From the NCBI GenBank assembly GCA_034521575.1, contig JAXHMJ010000005.1, positions 930,001 through 994,000 on the forward strand: 64,000 bases of DNA, given 5' to 3'. Below, piece after piece: positions 19,488 through 29,393 of this stretch. Position 1 is the stretch's first letter. The number at the start of each line of letters is the position of its first letter. Made by a program: the position numbers and the translations under genes. This DNA is from a candidate division KSB1 bacterium (GTDB lineage: Bacteria; Zhuqueibacterota; Zhuqueibacteria; Residuimicrobiales; Krinioviventaceae). Below the pieces are notes generated by a model. That model was not told the DNA's origin. It made no database searches and saw nothing but the letters and a program-made list of their open reading frames with translations.

Positions 19488-22400
19488 TTGCATATGAATC
19501 ATTCTACCGGGACACTTGATTCAAAATCCGGTTTGATACAGGAGTGGTTGGTGATCGGTCCGTTTGACGGAGGTGAGCCCGCAACCCTTCTTGAAACCCC
19601 TTTTATTGATAAAGAGTCCGAGGTGGTTCCGGATGAGGGGCAGGTATATCAGAAGCATCAATGGTCTCGAAAAACTGTCGACAGTCAGGGCAAAGTTGAT
19701 TTTATGGAAATCGGGATCACCCGGGAATATGTGGGCATCTATGCTCATGTGTACGTACATTCGCAGGCGATGATGAGCGCGTTTATCCTGGTCGGGAGTA
19801 CAGATGCGTATGCGGTCTGGGTAAACGGCTGCAGCCTGAAAACAGCCGATATCCGTCGGCCCTGGTCCGCAGGCCAGGACCGGATCCGCATCCGCCTGGG
19901 ACGCGGTTGGAACCGTCTGTTATTCAAGATTGTCAATCATGCAGGAGGCTATGCCTTTTCCGGCAGAATCACCGACATGCAGGATCAGGGTATGCCGGGA
20001 TTGCGCTATTCCGTAAGCAAGCCCGGTGAGGATATGAACACCCTTCAAATTGATGCCTGGATGACCTGTACGGATGTTAAACTTCAGGATGTTCGTTACG
20101 CTGATAAAAATATAAAACTGTCTTTATCTCCAGAGCTTGCCAATCTCACCCCGATTTCCGTTGAGGATGCAACTATAACGTTAAGCGCTCTGGATGCGGA
20201 TGGCGTTGTTATTATTCAAAAACAAATTCCCCGGTCTCTATCCGTGATTGATCTTCAATCCAGTGAAATTATTAAAATGATCAAATTGGTGGATCGATTG
20301 CAGGCCGAGATTCAGTGGGCTCAAAATCGGGATTCTGCCGTTTTCGAGTTTCAACCGGTTCATCTGCTGAACGCCATTCTCAGTACAAAAGATATCCGGA
20401 TTCCGGCTGCATTGCAGAAAATCCAAGCCACGATTCTTGAAAATTTGCAATGGATCCGGATTTTTGCGCCGGAACGCATTCAGGTGACACGCGATGTGGT
20501 TGCGGATCTCGTGCAGAGCTATGCCGATCAGGGCTGGCAGGCAGCCCGGGCTCAACTAAATGAATGGTCCCGGATTGTTTCAGATATGACGACTGATTTA
20601 AAGACCAATACGATTTTTTTTACCGGAAATGCTCATATTGACATGGCCTGGTTGTGGAGATACGAAGAGACCATTCAGGTGTGCTATGAGACATTCGAGT
20701 CTGCGCTCGGCTTTATGGATGAATATCCCGGATTCGTATTCTGCCAGTCCTCGGCTCAGGTTTACTGGTGGATGGAACAGCGCTTTCCACAGCTTTTTGA
20801 AAAGATACGCGCCAGAGTTAAAGCCGGACAATGGGCAATCACGGCGGCGGTCCCACTCGTGAAAACATTGATCATATTCTCAAAATGGATCAAATTGACG
20901 CCTTTCCGCGCGTGCAAATGAGTTCGGTGCAGACCATGATCAATCGCGTGAACTCTGCTTATCCGAATTTGCCGGTCTGGAACGATGAACTGTATCTTGA
21001 ATGTCACCGCGGCACCCTGACCACTCAGGCGCAAACAAAACGCAATAACAGAAAATGTAAAATTGCAATTGAATCAGCTGAAAAAATTGCTGTCGTAGCA
21101 GGAATCGACTATCCGGTCGACGAGCTGCGGGAAGCCTGGCGTTTAACGCTGTTCAATCAGTTTCACGACATTTTGCCGGGCAGCAGCATTTGTGAGGTCT
21201 ATGAGGATGCTGATATGCAGTACCGTAATGTGCATAAACTGACCCATCGCATCAGAACCCGCGGTCTGGACGCACTTTTGAACGAGATTGATCATGCGTC
21301 AGCGGGTATACCGGTTCTGGTGTTCAATCCTCTTAATTGGTCCCGCAATGATTCTGTCCGGGTTCGGGTGCCGTCGGTATTTCGCAAAGGAATGGGTTTG
21401 TTTGACGCGCAGGACCGCGAGATACGCTATACCATCAGTGAGGGGGATATTCTGTTCAGCGGCATTGATATACCAGCGATCGGATATCGGACTTTATATC
21501 TAAAACAGCGACAAACCGGTGCGGATATAAATGCTGATTTCAGGATCACTTTGGCATCTCTGGAAAACCGGTATCTCAAGATCGAGGTGAATCCAAAGAA
21601 CGGCAATATTGCCGCCATTTACGACAAACGGCATAACCGGGACGTTCTGCAAACCGGTCAGGAAGGCAATCTGCTGCAGGCCTTTGAAGACCGGCCGACG
21701 GATTGGGATGCATGGAATATCGGTTATACGGGAAAAGAATGGAAAATCGAACAGGTAAAAGAGATTTTTGTCCTTGAAGACTCTGCGGAACGCATTGCAT
21801 TGCGTGTGATCCGGCCCTTTAATCAGTCCCGGTTTATCCAGGATCTTGTGCTCTATCCCGATATTCCGCGGCTGGATATTGAGGACATAATCGACTGGCA
21901 TGAGGAGCATGTCCTTGTCAAAGCGGCCTTTCCGGTCAATGTCCGCAGCGAAGTTGCCGCCTATGAGATTCCGTTCGGCCATATCAATCGGCGCACGGTT
22001 GCCGCTGATTCTTATGATGCCGCCAAGTTTGAGGTCAGCGGTCACAAATGGATTGATTTGAGCGAATCAGATCACTCTTTCGGCGTGAGTCTCCTGAATG
22101 ACTGCAAGTACGGATTTGATGTCAAAGCTAACCTGATGCGGATGACATTGTTGAGATCTCCGAAATGGCCGGCGGATAATGCTGATATGGGCCGGCATCG
22201 AGTGATTTATTCTGTTTTTCCGCATACGGGGGACTGGCGCAGCGGCGGTACCTGCAGGCAGGCCTGTGAACTGAATACTCCGTTTTTGACACGGGTGGGG
22301 TGTTTGAATTCATCCGCTGGCCACCGGCCGGATACAGACAGTTTTCTTTCCTGCGACAAATCCAATATCATCATGTCGGCTGTGAAAAAAGCAGAAGAGG

Positions 22401-22618
22401 GATCCGGCATGATTGTGCGTCTTTACGAAACGGACGGTATACAGACCTCTGTGCAGTTAAAAGTTCACGGACCAATTGACTCTGCGTTTGAAACCAATTT
22501 GCTCGAAAATATTATCGGAGATATTGTGATCCGAGGCAGTTATCTGCTATTTGAAATAGGACCCTATGAGATCAAGACACTGGTGGTGAAAGTCAAGTCG
22601 GAAAATATCAAGGTCTGA
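19488..22618 (+). pseudogene. GH38 alpha-mannosidase with a central deletion
   Basis: The N-terminal part (19488 to about 20832) has a beta-sandwich region, then the GH38 zinc motif GNAHIDMAWLWRYEE and QVYWWMEQRFPQLFEKIRA up to VKAGQW. The next family block should contain the catalytic Asp nucleophile. Instead the DNA jumps at about 20832 into another frame at GNHGGGPTRENIDHIL, which normally lies about 190 residues later. It then runs on through LPVWNDELYLECHRGT and NQFHDILPGSS and the C-terminal beta domains to 22618. Nucleophile and acid/base region are gone, so the product cannot be an active mannosidase. An assembly misjoin is the alternative. Confidence 0.85.
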
Positions 22619-22772
22619 AAGTAGAGATTGTTGTGGGCTGAACTATCTATGATAATGGGTAAATCGGTTTCACGGCTGAATTCCGGAATTCAGAGCAGCC
22701 CCTTTCTAGTACAGCTGCTTATTGTTGTGCTGCGAAGAATCGGGGCAGGTGTGGGACGTGTAACCGCAGTTT

Positions 22773-22829
22773 CCCGGCCAGGCTCTGCAGTGCAGCAGCG
22801 TGGATGCTGCACTGCAGAGCCTGGCCGGG
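22773..22829. repeat. Perfect 25-bp inverted repeat (long hairpin)
   Basis: Bases 22773-22797 are the exact reverse complement of 22805-22829, with a seven-base loop (GCGTGGA). The stem is GC-rich and ends in CCCGGCC/GGCCGGG. No uridine run follows, so it is not a textbook terminator, although it lies between the broken mannosidase and the rubrerythrin-like gene. A perfect stem this long suggests a recent palindromic insertion or a structured RNA end. Confidence 0.9.
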
Positions 22830-22901
22830 GTGAATTTCTTGCTTTTTTATGTTTGTTTTATTATACTTTATATAAGATCGAATTTATTGACAGGGAGCGT
22901 T

Positions 22902-23430
22902 ATGAAAACCAATACACTGGATATACTGAAGCAAACCAATACACTGGATATACTGAAGCAGGCCATTCTTTTAGAAAAACGGGGGAAATCGTTTTACCAG
23001 ACCGTCGCTGAAAAAACCGAGAGTGAAGCCGTCAAAGTGTTTTTTGAAATGATGGCGGACGAGGAAGGCAGTCATATCAAGATTTTATCCGAGCAGTTTA
23101 AATCATTTAAAAATACCGGTCAATCTGCGCCGTATCAGGCTGGAGGACAAGCCCAGCCAGGCGGCGGCGTCCAGGGTATTGACCCAGAATATCAAAAACC
23201 AGATTTCTGCGGCCGGATTCGAGTCCGCTGCCATTTCTGCGGCTATGAATATGGAACAAAAATCAATCGACTTGTATGCAGCGCGTGCTGAATCTTCAGA
23301 GGATAGCGAAGAAAAGAAACTTTATCACTGGCTGGCCGACTGGGAACAGACACATCTGGACATGCTGGTAAAAATGGACCAGGAATTGACCGAAGATATT
23401 TGGTACGACAATCAATTCTGGCCGTTTTAG
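22902..23430 (+). CDS. Rubrerythrin-like ferritin-fold protein, frameshifted
   Basis: ATG 22902 follows an AGGGAG ribosome site. The N-terminal frame has QAILLEKRGKSFYQTVAEK and MMADEEGSHIKIL (first iron-ligand pair, E and ExxH). The frame breaks between about 23125 and 23165. The next frame resumes with VLTQNIKNQISAAGFESAA, then AMNMEQKSIDLYAARAESS and WEQTHLDML (second pair), ending at 23430. Together they make a diiron four-helix bundle of about 176 residues without a rubredoxin domain. A separate rubredoxin gene lies after metH. Likely role: peroxide detoxification or iron handling in an anaerobe or microaerophile. Confidence 0.8.
22907..22960 (+). repeat. 27-bp exact tandem duplication in the rubrerythrin start
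   Basis: Bases 22907-22933 are repeated without change at 22934-22960, duplicating nine codons (TNTLDILKQ) at the N-terminus. It stays in frame, so the first helix is simply longer. Related proteins have one copy. Confidence 0.9.
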
Positions 23431-23740
23431 AATTTAGCGGGGAACGCAAAATCCAGGGAGATGCTAATCTCAAACCAACCGAATCGCGAAGGTGTGCCGC
23501 TGAACGAGTGGACGGACCATACAGTGCTATGCAGGAACGGTTCAGGCTGCATATTAAAAACCGCTTGTCTGCGTTTATCTATACCCAGATTATCGATGTG
23601 GAGACGGAACTGAACAGTCTGTATACCTAAACCCGAAAGCGCGCAAAAGCAAATGTCAACCGCATATGGCAGATCAATACATCCATGATCGGGGAAAGCC
23701 GCTAATATTCCGATATTTTTGTTAAAGGACGGTATTTGAA
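23431..23740. other. Stretch before metH, possible coding remnant
   Basis: No intact gene. The plus-strand frame around 23460-23700 reads amphipathic, protein-like text (LHIKNRLSAFIYTQIIDVET), continuing past an in-frame TAA near 23630 into KANVNRIWQINTSMIGES. That looks like an eroded C-terminus, but I do not recognise the family. I looked for a cobalamin riboswitch upstream of metH and saw none of its conserved boxes. Confidence 0.35.
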
Positions 23741-23777
23741 AATGACTGAATGCCTGCACAGGTTCAGTCATTTTTCT
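23741..23777 (+). terminator. Intrinsic terminator before metH
   Basis: AATGACTGAA (23741-23750) pairs with TTCAGTCATT (23763-23772) around a twelve-base loop and is followed by a T-rich run (TTTTTCTCTC). It would end transcripts from the rubrerythrin side, so metH should have its own promoter in 23778-23857. Confidence 0.7.
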
Positions 23778-23857
23778 CTCTGTTTGAACCGGTCTACCCG
23801 GTCAGCGAAAGGGTTGTTTTTCAGTATTGTGTTGATTATATTTAAGTTTCATCGCTA

Positions 23858-26800
23858 ATGGAGGCAGGTTTGACCTTTTTAGAACGCATACAACAGGGGC
23901 TGGTCGTTTTTGACGGCGCCATGGGCACCCAGGTGCACGCGATTGATCCCACAGATGAGGAATGGGACGGCAGGAACGGTTGTCCCGAGGTATTGAATTT
24001 TACAGTGCCGGAAAAAATTCAGACGATCCATGAAAATTATTTCAATGCCGGCTCTGATGTGGTGGAGACCAACACATTCGGTGGCAGCGGGCTGGTATTG
24101 GCTGAATTTGATCTGCAGAATCGCACCGAGGAACTGAACGAAACCGCGGCAAAAATCGCCCGCCGCGCCGCGGATCAATTCAAAGACCGGCAACGCTTTG
24201 TCATCGGATCTATGGGACCCGGCACCAAGCTGATTACCCTGGGACAAACTGATTTCGAAACACTGCACCGCGCCTATTTCAGACAGGCTTTCGGACTGTT
24301 ACAGGGCGGGGTGGACGGTCTGATCATCGAAACTTGTCAGGATCTGCTGCAGGTAAAAACTGTGCTTATCGCGGCGCAGGATGCTATGCGTGAGACCGGT
24401 ATCACTGTGCCGCGTATCGTGTCTGTGACCATCGAGACCACCGGCAGTATGCTGGTAGGCAGCGACATCAGCGCCGTGCTGGCGACCCTGCAGCCCTTTG
24501 ATGTGGATGTAATGGGTATGAACTGCGCCACGGGTCCCGAACCCATGCGGCCGTATATCAAGCAGATCTGCGAAGGATTCCTCGGACCCGTGATTGTACA
24601 GCCGAACGCCGGCATGCCGGAAAACCGCGACGGCGAGATGGTGTACACGCTGCCCATCAACACGTTTTCCGAAACTTTGGCCGATTTTGTCAAACAGTAC
24701 GGCGTCAATATCGTCGGCGGCTGCTGCGGCACGCATCCCGGATATATTGAGGCGTTGTACCAGACCGTAAAAGATGTACAGCCCGCCCCCCGACAGGTTC
24801 AACCGGCGCCGGCGCTGGCGTCGCTGTTTTCGGCGCAGACCCTGGGCCAGGAACCGAGGCCGTTTTACGTGGGCGAGCGTTCCAACACCAACGGCAGCAA
24901 GGTGTTCCGCGAGCGTCTGCTGCAAGAGGACTGGGACGGCATTGTGCATATATCGCGGCAGCAGGAACAGGTGAACGCGCACGGCCTGGATCTGTGCGTG
25001 GCTTATACCGGCCGCGATGAACAGCGCGATATGATCGAGTCGGTGACGCGTGTGGTCAAGCAGGTGAATCTGCCGATTTTTATCGATTCCACCAGCACCG
25101 ATGTGATGGAAGCGGCGCTGCAGCGCATCCCCGGCCGTCCGGTGATCAATTCTGTGAATCTGGAGGACGGCGAGGAACGCGCCGACCGCATCTGCGGGCT
25201 GGCCAAACGTTTCGGTGCAGCGCTTATTGCACTGCCCATCGATGAACAGGGCATGGCCAAGACGGTGGAACGCAAAGTCCAGGTGGCCCGGCGCATTTAC
25301 GATATCGCGGTAAATCGGCATGGACTGTGTCCTCAGGATCTGATTTACGACGCCTTGACCTTTACCCTGGGCAGCGGCGATAAAGCTATGAAAGATGCCG
25401 GCAGGGCGACCCTGGACGGCCTGCGCGAGATTAAAAAGGCCCTGCCCGGTGTGTACACCGTTCTCGGCGTATCCAATATATCCTTCGGACTGTCGCCGTA
25501 CTCGCGCGAAGTGCTGAATTCTGTGTTTATGGCTGAAGCGGTCAAATCCGGACTCGATCTGGCCATTGTGAATGTGAAAAAGATCATCCCCTTGTATCGT
25601 ATTGATCAGGCAGAACAAAACGCCGCGCTCGATTTGATTTACAATCGCGGCAAAGAACCGCTGTTTGCGTTTATCCGGCATTTTGAGGATAAATCCGGCG
25701 CCGAGACGGAGGAAAAAGAGAACAAAGACGCGCCGATCGAGGAAAAGATCAAACAGCGGGTGATTCAGGGCAACCGCAGTCAGCTGGACGAGCTGTTAAC
25801 CGAGGCGCGCGAATCCGGTATCAAACCGGTGAACATTATCAATCAGATCCTCATTCCGGCTATGAAAGTGGTCGGTGATCTGTTCGGCGCCGGGAAGATG
25901 CAGCTGCCGTTTGTGCTGCAGTCCGCGGAAGTGATGAAGCACGCCGTAGCAGACCTGGAGCCGTATCTGGAGAAAAAAGACGTGCAGGTGCAGAAAAAAC
26001 TGGTGCTGGCCACGGTGCGCGGCGATGTGCATGATATCGGCAAAAATCTGGTGGATATTATTCTGAGCAACAACGGCTATAAAGTCTATAATCTGGGCAT
26101 TAAATGTGAAATTGATACCATTCTCGACAAGGTGAACGAGGTAGGGGCGGATGCCATCGGCATGAGCGGACTGCTGGTCAAATCGACGGTGGTGATGCAG
26201 GAAAATCTGCAGGTCATGAAACAGCGCGGTGTGCAGGCGCCGGTGCTGCTGGGCGGCGCCGCATTGACAAAAAGCTTTGTCAATGAACAATGCGCTCCGA
26301 TCCTGGAGGCGCCGGTGGTGTATTGTTCCGATGCCTTTGAAGGGCTGCGCGCCATGTCTCTGCTCAAAGCGGGTGATTTGCACAACATGCAGAACGAACA
26401 ATCCGGAGGATCAACACCCCGGAAAACGCAAAAGTCGGATGCGCAAACACCAGAGCCGATATCCCGGGATATAAACATTCCAGAACCGCCGTTCTGGGGC
26501 ACCCGTGTGGTCACGGATATTGATCTGAATGTGGTGTACAGCTATTTGACCGAATCGGTGCTGTTCCGCGGACGCTGGGGATACCGGCGTGGTAAAATGG
26601 ACCGCGATGAATACAACGAACTGATCGAGAATACGGTAAAGCCGCAGTTTGAAGACATGAAAGCCTATTGCCGCGACAATGAGCTGCTGCATCCGCGCGT
26701 GGTGTACGGCTATTTCCCCTGCAGCAGCAGCGGCGAGGATCTGATTGTCTACGATCCGGAAACCGGCGACGAGCGGGTGCGCTTTTATTTTCCGCGCCAG

Positions 26801-27271
26801 AAAAAACCGCCGTACCGCAGTATCTCGGATTTCTTTACACCGGAATCGGCGCAATCGCGCGATGTGCTTGCACTGCAGGTGGTGACCGTGGGCGATGAAG
26901 CGTCTGAACGCGCGCAAAAGCTGTATGAAAACGACAAGTATAAAGATTACCTGCTGTTTCACGGATTCACCGTAGAGACCGCCGAGGCGCTGGCGGAATA
27001 CTGGCACAAACGCGTGCGCATGGAACTGGATATCACCGAAGAGGATGGTGAGACCATGCAGGATTATGTGGTGCAGAAATATCGCGGCTCGCGTTACTCA
27101 TTCGGCTATCCGGCGTGTCCGGATTTGTCCGAGAACCGCAAGCTGTTTCAGTTGCTGCAGCCGGAACGCATTGGTGTGACCCTGACGGACGGGGAGCAGA
27201 TGGTGCCGGAACAGAGCACCTCGGCCGTGATTGTGCACCATCCGGAAGCCAAATATTTTAGCCTGGAATAA
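23858..27271 (+). CDS. metH: Cobalamin-dependent methionine synthase
   Basis: 1137 residues carrying all four MetH modules. Homocysteine domain (1 to about 300): FDGAMGTQ, with zinc cysteines in MNCATGPEP and GGCCGTHP. Pterin (methyl-folate) domain (about 340-600): [13 protein letters not shown]12 domain (about 640-850): the ligand motif [13 protein letters not shown] and [13 protein letters not shown]. AdoMet reactivation domain (about 905-1130): [15 protein letters not shown]. It methylates homocysteine from methyl-folate and can be repaired with SAM. Start is uncertain: GGAGG lies inside the ATG-led frame and is ideally placed for TTG 23870, four codons later. No riboswitch is visible. The frame is unbroken over 3.4 kb. 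Confidence 0.95.
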   Translation: MEAGLTFLERIQQGLVVFDGAMGTQVHAIDPTDEEWDGRNGCPEVLNFTVPEKIQTIHENYFNAGSDVVETNTFGGSGLVLAEFDLQNRTEELNETAAKIARRAADQFKDRQRFVIGSMGPGTKLITLGQTDFETLHRAYFRQAFGLLQGGVDGLIIETCQDLLQVKTVLIAAQDAMRETGITVPRIVSVTIETTGSMLVGSDISAVLATLQPFDVDVMGMNCATGPEPMRPYIKQICEGFLGPVIVQPNAGMPENRDGEMVYTLPINTFSETLADFVKQYGVNIVGGCCGTHPGYIEALYQTVKDVQPAPRQVQPAPALASLFSAQTLGQEPRPFYVGERSNTNGSKVFRERLLQEDWDGIVHISRQQEQVNAHGLDLCVAYTGRDEQRDMIESVTRVVKQVNLPIFIDSTSTDVMEAALQRIPGRPVINSVNLEDGEERADRICGLAKRFGAALIALPIDEQGMAKTVERKVQVARRIYDIAVNRHGLCPQDLIYDALTFTLGSGDKAMKDAGRATLDGLREIKKALPGVYTVLGVSNISFGLSPYSREVLNSVFMAEAVKSGLDLAIVNVKKIIPLYRIDQAEQNAALDLIYNRGKEPLFAFIRHFEDKSGAETEEKENKDAPIEEKIKQRVIQGNRSQLDELLTEARESGIKPVNIINQILIPAMKVVGDLFGAGKMQLPFVLQSAEVMKHAVADLEPYLEKKDVQVQKKLVLATVRGDVHDIGKNLVDIILSNNGYKVYNLGIKCEIDTILDKVNEVGADAIGMSGLLVKSTVVMQENLQVMKQRGVQAPVLLGGAALTKSFVNEQCAPILEAPVVYCSDAFEGLRAMSLLKAGDLHNMQNEQSGGSTPRKTQKSDAQTPEPISRDINIPEPPFWGTRVVTDIDLNVVYSYLTESVLFRGRWGYRRGKMDRDEYNELIENTVKPQFEDMKAYCRDNELLHPRVVYGYFPCSSSGEDLIVYDPETGDERVRFYFPRQKKPPYRSISDFFTPESAQSRDVLALQVVTVGDEASERAQKLYENDKYKDYLLFHGFTVETAEALAEYWHKRVRMELDITEEDGETMQDYVVQKYRGSRYSFGYPACPDLSENRKLFQLLQPERIGVTLTDGEQMVPEQSTSAVIVHHPEAKYFSLE

Positions 27272-27306
27272 TTTATATTATTGAAAGAATAAAAAGGAGA
27301 TACAGC

Positions 27307-27465
27307 ATGAAAAAGTATATCTGTACCAACTGCGGCTATGTCTATGACCCGCAAAAAGGCGATCCCGACAATGGTATCGACCCCGGAACTCCGTTTGAAG
27401 ACCTGCCGGAAGACTGGAAATGTCCGGTGTGCTATGTGGATAAAGATATGTTTGATGAGGTATAG
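27307..27465 (+). CDS. Rubredoxin
   Basis: 52 residues, too short for many gene finders. It has both CxxC iron-binding knuckles, [10 protein letters not shown] and [11 protein letters not shown], and the aromatic core of the family (YVYDPQKGD and the PFEDLPEDW loop). AAGGAG stands nine bases before ATG 27307. It is a one-electron carrier for enzymes such as rubrerythrin, whose gene lies just before metH, so metH is bracketed by two parts of one peroxide-reduction chain. Confidence 0.95.
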   Translation: MKKYICTNCGYVYDPQKGDPDNGIDPGTPFEDLPEDWKCPVCYVDKDMFDEV

Positions 27466-27563
27466 AAAAGTCAAAGAGTCAAAGGTCATTCGTGGATGCT
27501 TGAGCGTTGCGGTAAGTTTTGTGTTTTCAGGGGAGGTGTTTGATGGGCTTTCGGGCCGCGCGG

Positions 27564-27783
27564 TCATGATTCCCGCCGTTTCCGGGTTTCCTGTATCATG
27601 TCTACAATTTCCGAAGAAGAAATATCGGCGTCAATGCCTTTAACGTTTAATGAAGATTTATTCGACGTGTACGATTTTATAATGAATGCAGAGCCGTCTC
27701 TTTTTTGAATCATGACCTCTCCGTCTGATTTTGCTTTATTCAATACAGATGATGATAGATGTGTCAATAACAATTTTCACCAT
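27564..27783 (-). CDS. Orphan antitoxin-like protein, probably frameshifted
   Basis: A strong ribosome site (GAAGGAGAGT) leads ATG 27783, which reads MVKIVIDTS and then hits a stop. One frame over, the sequence continues as SSSVLNKAKSDGEVMIQKRD, then GSAFIIKS and ISSSEIVDMIQETRKR. That resembles small Phd/YefM- or ribbon-type antitoxins ending in a basic toxin-binding tail. A single-base change near 27740-27775 would unite them into about 72 residues. No toxin gene follows on this strand before rubredoxin. An 18-bp palindrome sits just upstream. The family call is tentative. Confidence 0.5.
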
Positions 27784-27792
27784 ACTCTCCTT

Positions 27793-27810
27793 CATGTACA
27801 TATGTACATG
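27793..27810. promoter_or_regulatory. 18-bp perfect palindrome, likely operator
   Basis: CATGTACATATGTACATG is its own reverse complement and ends ten bases before the ATG of the antitoxin-like gene. Antitoxins normally repress their own promoters by binding such palindromes, so autoregulation is the simplest reading. Confidence 0.6.
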
Positions 27811-28117
27811 ATTTAAGTTATTTTCGTTAGCTTGTCAAGAAAAAGTAAAGTCAGATGGTACAAGGTTGTTCGTGGGCGGTTGGACGTCGGGGTTATAACT
27901 TACAGGATGAAACTGAACCCGGATGTCCGTACTGCATTCCGCCAGAAAGCGGAATGATAAAGGATATCTGTGCAGCTAGGGGGGGTGAATTGGAGGTAGA
28001 ACTTCCGGCTATCCTGCGTAAAGAATCCGGGTTTCAAAAATCATCTTGCATTATAAACTTACAGATGCTAAATTATGACCCTGCTCATGACCCGGATCAT
28101 AAAAGAGGAGGTGTGGT
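27811..28117. other. Spacer between orphan antitoxin and Phd/PIN pair
   Basis: About 300 bases with no supportable gene. The open frame 27855-28145 has no family features and overlaps the start of the antitoxin gene, so I rejected it. Promoters for the two divergent toxin-antitoxin units should lie here. Confidence 0.4.
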
Positions 28118-28348
28118 ATGGAATACATATCCAAAAGCAAGTTGAAACCCAAGCTGCTGGAATATTTCCGCAAAATTGAAGAAACCGGTGAGCCTGTTAT
28201 TGTGACATCGCACAATAAACCGGTGCTCAAGATCGAACCGATCCAGAAAAAACAACGCATATCGGATGTATTTGGGGAATACTGGGGCAAAGTGCGGATT
28301 GATGAGGACGTGATGCAGCCGGAGACCGACGAGTGGGAGGAGGTCTGA
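28118..28348 (+). CDS. Phd/YefM-family antitoxin
   Basis: 76 residues after a strong GAGGAGGT ribosome site. The N-terminal half (KSKLKPKLLEYFRKIEETGE then PVIVTSHNKPVLKIEP) is the dimeric DNA-binding Phd/YefM fold. The acidic, unstructured C-terminus (RIDEDVMQPETDEWEEV) is the part that should wrap and block the toxin. Its stop overlaps the toxin start (TGATG), so the two are translated together. Confidence 0.88.
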   Translation: MEYISKSKLKPKLLEYFRKIEETGEPVIVTSHNKPVLKIEPIQKKQRISDVFGEYWGKVRIDEDVMQPETDEWEEV

Positions 28349-28737
28349 TGCTTTTTGATACCTGCGCGTTGCTCTGGGCTACCTTGAATCCGGATGCATT
28401 GACGGAAAACGAACGGGAAATTGCCTTTGCCGCATTAGAAAACGGCAGCGCGGCCGTGTCTTCTATTTCATTCTGGGAGATCGGAATCAATATCAAGCGC
28501 AAGAAACTGGATATCCGCATGAGTTTGCACACGTATATTGATAAAATCCATCAATTCAACGGATTCGAGATTATCCCGGTGGATGAGAGGAGCTGGGCGA
28601 AAAACATTGCACTAGACTGGCCGCACAAGGATCCCGCAGACCGAACCATCGTCGCCACCGCCATGCTGAGAGATCTGCCGATTTTGACCCGGGATACTGT
28701 TATCAGAGAGTTTTATGCAAAGCTGGGGTGGGGCTGA
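28348..28737 (+). CDS. vapC: PIN-domain toxin (VapC type)
   Basis: 129 residues. The four acidic positions of a PIN nuclease are visible: D4 in MLFDTCALLW, Glu in SSISFWEIGI, Asp in KDPADRTIVATA and Asp in ILTRDTVIRE. Such toxins cut tRNA or rRNA and are held inactive by the upstream antitoxin. The ribosome site GGAGGAGGT lies in the antitoxin's last codons. Intact, unlike the other toxin-antitoxin traces here. Confidence 0.9.
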   Translation: MLFDTCALLWATLNPDALTENEREIAFAALENGSAAVSSISFWEIGINIKRKKLDIRMSLHTYIDKIHQFNGFEIIPVDERSWAKNIALDWPHKDPADRTIVATAMLRDLPILTRDTVIREFYAKLGWG

Positions 28738-29393
28738 AACTCGGAAGGTCAAAAAGGCAAAAGTTTGAAAGTCAAATGTCACAGGTCGGACAGGGGGCAA
28801 CTGAAGGTCACCTGCACGATGATGAATTCGTCTTTTCCCTCGTAGTACAACTGTTTTTGTTATGCTACTAGTGCTTGCGGCAGTGAAATCGATTCCGGGT
28901 TTGTTTAAAATGATTCAGTGAACGTACCGGATACATTGAATTCCGTTAGAACATTGTGGATGTTCCATTGTTTTAAAATTTAGAAAAGACGGAATTTTAT
29001 CAACTGTTATTTTTTAAATATTCAGAATAACGTTTTCTGATGGATTCAGATGTTTTTTGCACTCTCCTTTTTCTGTTTATTATTACACATGCAATGCTAA
29101 ACAATCTGTTTAGCGCTCAAGCGGATAAGAAACTGTATACTCACTGGTTACAGCTTTCATCAACAATAAACCATCTACATAAGAAAAACCAATCGTCTTT
29201 TAATGTACAATTTAGCACAATTATGCTGATCACATAAAAATATTATTGACATAATTCGCTACATTCGTATCTTTGATTATACGGGATATTCAAACAAAGC
29301 CATTAGTCACCTTTCTATTGTGAATATAGAAAATTCTTGTCGTAATTAACCTTTATCACTAGATATTCAGTATCAAGATCTAAAGGAGTTATT
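28738..29393. other. Gene-poor spacer with low-complexity start
   Basis: The first 60 bases are low-complexity repeats of a GTCAAA-type word, like the DNA after rubredoxin (27466-27490). Around 28800-28865 the minus strand reads KQLYYEGKDEFIIVQVTF, which looks like the last residues of a lost protein of unknown family. The rest (28870-29393) is AT-rich with no motif; the short plus frame 29040-29237 lacks a ribosome site and was not called. Confidence 0.35.

Noticed and set aside
23778-23857. Cobalamin or SAM riboswitch before metH
   Set aside because: None of the conserved boxes of either class could be found in the short leader after the terminator.
24299-25681. A 460-codon open frame antisense to metH
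   Set aside because: It mirrors a highly conserved gene in GC-rich DNA, has no ribosome site or domain, and its composition (many His, Arg, Gln) is typical of a shadow frame.
29040-29237. Small membrane protein frame
   Set aside because: One hydrophobic stretch but no ribosome site, no conserved pattern and AT-rich random-looking sequence.
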